Of a stretch of DNA of 14,919 bases, positions 14,089 through 14,919 are shown piece after piece. Below the pieces are notes generated by a model. It was not told where the DNA came from, did no database searches, and saw nothing but the letters and a program-made list of their open reading frames with translations. Position 1 is the stretch's first letter. The number at the start of each line of letters is the position of its first letter. The translations under genes and the position numbers were made by a program. The stretch comes from an uncultured Saprospiraceae bacterium (GTDB lineage Bacteria; Bacteroidota; Bacteroidia; Chitinophagales; Saprospiraceae). The stretch lies in contig CALFYH010000076.1 in assembly GCA_937952155.1 (NCBI GenBank), forward strand, positions 1 to 14,919. Reading direction: 5' to 3'.

Positions 14089-14919
14089 ATGTCCACAGAA
14101 CTAAACAATAAAAAAACCATCAATGCCTGGGCGATCTTTGACTGGGCCAACTCAGCGTATGCTTTAGTAATCTCTACGGCCATCTTCCCAGGATATTTTG
14201 AAGAATATACACCAAAGATCATCACTATCGGATCGTTAAGCTTTTCGAATAGTTCGCTTTACTCATTTGCAGTGTCATTTTCTTATATAATCATTGGCTG
14301 TTTGTCTCCACTGTTATCTGGCATAGCGGATTTCAGTGGACGTAGGATGTTTTTTCTGAAGTCATTTACACTCATCGGTTCATTGGCTTGTACGGCACTT
14401 TATTTTTTCAAAGGAGAACCACAATTATGGCTTGGAACTTCGGCCTTTATCTTGGCTACAATAGGATTTGCGGGAAGTTTGGTATTTTATGATTCGTACC
14501 TGCCACTCATCGTCACAGAAGACAGATACAATAAGGTCAGCGCCAAAGGATTTACCTACGGTTACATCGGTAGTGTCATCCTACTTATTTTCATTTTGAT
14601 GATGATCCAAAAGCCCGATTGGTTTGGACTAGCTGACGGACAGCTTGGTGCGCGATTGGGATTCCTTACTGTAGGTATATGGTGGCTGGGATTTGCCCAA
14701 TATACATTCAGGCATCTGCCCAAAGACAAAAAACAACTTTTCACTTCTGACATGATCAAAAACGGGTACAATGAGATTTTCAAAGCCTACAATCGTATTA
14801 AAGAATTCCCAGATTTGCGTCGATTTTTGCTTTCATTTTTCTTCTATAGCGCTGGTGTGCAGACGGTGATCTATTTGGCGACCATTTTTGCCAAAAAAGA
14901 ACTAAATTTTGCCACAGCT
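14089..14919 (+). CDS. MFS transporter, UMF1 family (partial, runs off the window)
   Basis: The first 277 residues of a membrane transporter are present and the frame is still open at the window end. The N-terminus NAWAIFDWANSAYALVISTAIFP (about 12-34) carries the FDWANSAYA hallmark of the UMF1 group (Atg22-like MFS). About six hydrophobic segments follow, including YSFAVSFSYIIIGCLSPLLSGIAD with the GxxADxxGRR-like loop SGIADFSGRRMFF, the FAGSLVFYDSYLPLI segment, and GYIGSVILLIFILMM. Substrates of bacterial UMF1 proteins are not generally known; amino acid efflux is known only for the fungal relative. The start ATG directly follows the heptamer array, with no Shine-Dalgarno sequence. It is divergent from rimK across a 677-bp repeat-rich gap. 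Confidence 0.9.
   Translation, partial: MSTELNNKKTINAWAIFDWANSAYALVISTAIFPGYFEEYTPKIITIGSLSFSNSSLYSFAVSFSYIIIGCLSPLLSGIADFSGRRMFFLKSFTLIGSLACTALYFFKGEPQLWLGTSAFILATIGFAGSLVFYDSYLPLIVTEDRYNKVSAKGFTYGYIGSVILLIFILMMIQKPDWFGLADGQLGARLGFLTVGIWWLGFAQYTFRHLPKDKKQLFTSDMIKNGYNEIFKAYNRIKEFPDLRRFLLSFFFYSAGVQTVIYLATIFAKKELNFATA

Overview
The window looks like the chromosome of an AT-rich member of the Bacteroidota, most likely near the Saprospiraceae or another environmental lineage (inference from protein style only). The signs are promoters of the Bacteroidota type (TAnnTTTG -7 boxes), start codons without purine-rich Shine-Dalgarno sequences, a fused ResB-CcsA cytochrome c synthetase, a short MerR regulator with a coiled-coil tail, and a Bacteroidota-style class A penicillin-binding protein. 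I see no tRNA, rRNA, CRISPR array, transposase or prophage.

Layout. The first third reads leftward: a GT4 glycosyltransferase (70-1230), a small MerR-type regulator (1284-1619) and the large CcsBA cytochrome c assembly protein (1745-4834). A gene-free stretch (4835-5596) follows. It starts as an extremely AT-rich desert and then holds two tandem candidate small RNA genes (about 5219-5284 and 5398-5459). Each has the same 19-nt leader and its own intrinsic terminator, but the promoters differ: one housekeeping-like, one sigma-54-like. An ISC-type [2Fe-2S] ferredoxin (5597-5938, minus) is divergent from a rightward four-gene cluster: tRNA hydroxylase TrhO, a bifunctional penicillin-binding protein, an unknown four-helix membrane protein and an AhpD-like carboxymuconolactone decarboxylase family protein (6200-10718), with gaps of only 18-27 bp. 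Convergent to it is an NlpC/P60 lipoprotein (10735-11346, minus). A two-gene leftward operon follows, rimK then an aspartoacylase/succinylglutamate desuccinylase-like zinc enzyme, with stop and start codons directly abutting (11537-13411). The window ends inside a UMF1-type MFS transporter (from 14089, plus).

Noncoding structure. Two arrays of a degenerate 7-bp repeat, consensus [AC]ATC[AC]A[ACT], lie at 11458-11541 and 13990-14087. The first overlaps the stop codon of the zinc enzyme gene; the second ends one base before the transporter start codon. The 677-bp gap at 13412-14088 also holds a 29-bp direct repeat pair about 450 bp apart, a triple 13-bp repeat, a perfect 12-bp stem-loop and a long imperfect palindrome. 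Together they look like a composite intergenic or MITE-like element.

How the genes work together. Much of the window serves the envelope: sugar transfer, peptidoglycan synthesis, peptidoglycan or peptide hydrolysis, and periplasmic cytochrome assembly. Redox and Fe-S functions (ferredoxin, AhpD-like protein, CcsBA) and tRNA wobble modification (TrhO) are interspersed. RimK and its partner hydrolase may form a ligase/hydrolase pair acting on glutamyl tails. The best candidates for something undescribed are the tandem small RNA pair and the heptamer arrays.
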